Positions 4,318-5,365 of a stretch of 5,365 bases of DNA are shown piece after piece; the stretch's first letter is position 1; each line of letters starts with the position of its first letter. Location of the stretch: positions 1 through 5,365 of the forward strand of contig CAMARL010000137.1 of assembly GCA_945860325.1 (NCBI GenBank). The letters run 5' to 3'. The notes beneath the pieces are model-generated. The model did not search any database, had not been told where the DNA came from, and saw only the letters and a list, made by a program, of their open reading frames with translations. The stretch is from Spirosoma fluviale (lineage in GTDB: Bacteria; Bacteroidota; Bacteroidia; Cytophagales; Spirosomataceae). The position numbers and the translations under genes were made by a program.

Positions 4318-5016
4318 ATGGCAAAACTTACGAAGAAAATAAAGGAAGCCCTTTCAAAATACGATGCAACGCAAGCGTATTCGCTTGAAAAAGCAGCGGA
4401 GATTTTGAAAGAAATTTCTTATACAAAATTCGATGCCTCAGTGGACATAGATGTTCGCTTAGGAGTAGATCCCCGCAAAGCGGACCAAATGGTTCGTGGC
4501 GTGGTTGCCCTACCTCATGGAACAGGTAAAGACGTGCGAGTTCTCGTATTGTGTTCGCCTGATAAAGTAGAGGAGGCAAAAGCAGCCGGTGCTGATCACG
4601 TGGGATTGGATGATTACATTGCAAAAATCGAGAGCGGCTGGACCGATATCGACGTAATCATTACGATGCCTACAGTGATGGCAAAATTAGGCCGTTTGGG
4701 TCGTGTGTTAGGACCTCGCGGTCTGATGCCTAACCCAAAGTCGGGTACAGTGACTTTGGAAGTAGGAAAAGCAGTGAAAGAAGTGAAAGCAGGTAAAATC
4801 GACTTTAAAGTTGACAAAACTGGAATCATCCATACCTCAATCGGTAAGGTATCTTTTGGAGCTGATAAAATTGTAGATAATGCATTAGAAGTAATCAATA
4901 CATTGATGAAATTAAAGCCATCTTCTGCAAAAGGAACTTATGTTAAATCGATCAATTTATCGTCGACGATGTCTCCGGGCATTATTATTGATAAAGGGAC
5001 AGTAACTGGATTGTAA
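4318..5016 (+). CDS. rplA: 50S ribosomal protein L1
   Basis: L1 forms the mobile stalk near the E site of the large subunit and, in several bacteria, represses the L11-L1 operon by binding its mRNA. The 232-aa length is normal (234 in E. coli). Domain I is made of the N- and C-terminal parts (about 1-67 and 160-232), and domain II of the middle. The L1 signature GRLGRVLGPRGLMPNPKSGT is at 125-144. The C-terminal rRNA-contacting motif reads SSTMSPG at 215-221. The start ATGGC follows AAAAGGTA; the AAGG is too close to act as a normal Shine-Dalgarno. The gene ends 2 nt before rplJ, so the two are probably translationally coupled. Confidence 0.98.
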   Translation: MAKLTKKIKEALSKYDATQAYSLEKAAEILKEISYTKFDASVDIDVRLGVDPRKADQMVRGVVALPHGTGKDVRVLVLCSPDKVEEAKAAGADHVGLDDYIAKIESGWTDIDVIITMPTVMAKLGRLGRVLGPRGLMPNPKSGTVTLEVGKAVKEVKAGKIDFKVDKTGIIHTSIGKVSFGADKIVDNALEVINTLMKLKPSSAKGTYVKSINLSSTMSPGIIIDKGTVTGL

Positions 5017-5018
5017 TC

Positions 5019-5365
5019 ATGACAAGAGAAGAAAAAAATCAGATTATTGATGAGTTGAGCGAAAAGTTCGCGGCAACTCCGTACTTCTACTTGGCAAGTA
5101 CAGCTGGACTATCTGTAGCAGAGGCAACTCAGTTTCGCAGAATGTGTTTTACTAAAGGCGTGGAATACAAGGTGTTCAAAAACACATTGATTTCAAAAGC
5201 ATTAGCTAAAACGGGAACAGATTATAGTTCTTTAGATGCTGAAGTTTTGACTGGAATGACAGGAATTATCTTCTCCCCAGGAGATGCTAAATTACCTGCT
5301 AAGCTGATCAAAGATTTCAAAAAAGAAGCAGGTAAAAACAAAATCACGTTCAAAGCGGCTTCCAT
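5019..5365 (+). CDS. rplJ: 50S ribosomal protein L10 (3' end beyond window)
   Basis: L10 anchors the L7/L12 dimers to 23S rRNA at the factor-binding stalk. The frame opens at ATG 5019-5021 and stays open for 115 codons to the window edge. The product begins MTREEKNQIIDELSEKF and includes the family pattern EYKVFKNTLISKALAKTG at about 51-68 and LTGMTGIIFS at about 77-86. The usual L10 length is about 165-175 aa, so roughly a third, including the C-terminal helix that binds L7/L12, lies outside. The start is 2 nt after the rplA stop, with no Shine-Dalgarno and no room for a separate leader. rplL and rpoBC are expected next but cannot be seen. Confidence 0.96.
   Translation, partial: MTREEKNQIIDELSEKFAATPYFYLASTAGLSVAEATQFRRMCFTKGVEYKVFKNTLISKALAKTGTDYSSLDAEVLTGMTGIIFSPGDAKLPAKLIKDFKKEAGKNKITFKAAS

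Noticed and set aside
4328..4898. Reverse-strand open frames opposite rplA
   Set aside because: They are shadows of the rplA coding frame.

Overview
The window is a ribosomal and translation housekeeping cluster from a member of the Bacteroidota. The evidence is threefold: three promoters match the phylum-specific form TTTG-19 bp-TAnnTTTG, none of the genes has a Shine-Dalgarno sequence at a usable distance from its start, and the EF-Tu, NusG, L11 and L1 proteins look Bacteroidota-like (NusG carries a charged insert in its NGN domain). A finer placement, for example Cytophagales, is only a guess. All genes are on the + strand.

Layout. (1) A promoter at 59-89 drives tRNA-Tyr(GTA), tRNA-Gly(TCC), tRNA-Thr(GGT) and tuf (EF-Tu), ending at a strong intrinsic terminator (1791-1822). 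The tRNA order and anticodons match the E. coli tufB operon (tyrU-glyT-thrT-tufB). (2) A 246-aa secreted protein with two NIPSNAP-like repeats lies between that terminator and the next promoter. It has no visible promoter of its own and its codon usage differs from its neighbours; it is the one accessory gene here. (3) A second promoter (2606-2636) sits 11 bp before tRNA-Trp(CCA), which is followed by a minimal one-helix secE and by nusG, ending at a second strong terminator (3603-3636). (4) A third promoter (3647-3677) starts a structured leader of about 160 nt, then rplK (L11), rplA (L1) and rplJ (L10), which is cut by the window edge.

Function. The cluster supplies aminoacyl-tRNA substrates and their carrier EF-Tu, the SecE subunit of the translocon, the transcription factor NusG, and the L1 and L11 stalks plus the base of the L7/L12 stalk of the large ribosomal subunit.

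Most worth a second look: the structured, G-rich rplK leader, which can form two mutually exclusive folds, contains an AAGGAG motif and a 12-codon Arg-rich upstream ORF, and is the only visible place for r-protein feedback because the rplA-rplJ gap is 2 nt. Next is the NIPSNAP gene lodged in an otherwise conserved cluster. I see no CRISPR array, insertion sequence, phage gene or dedicated defence system.
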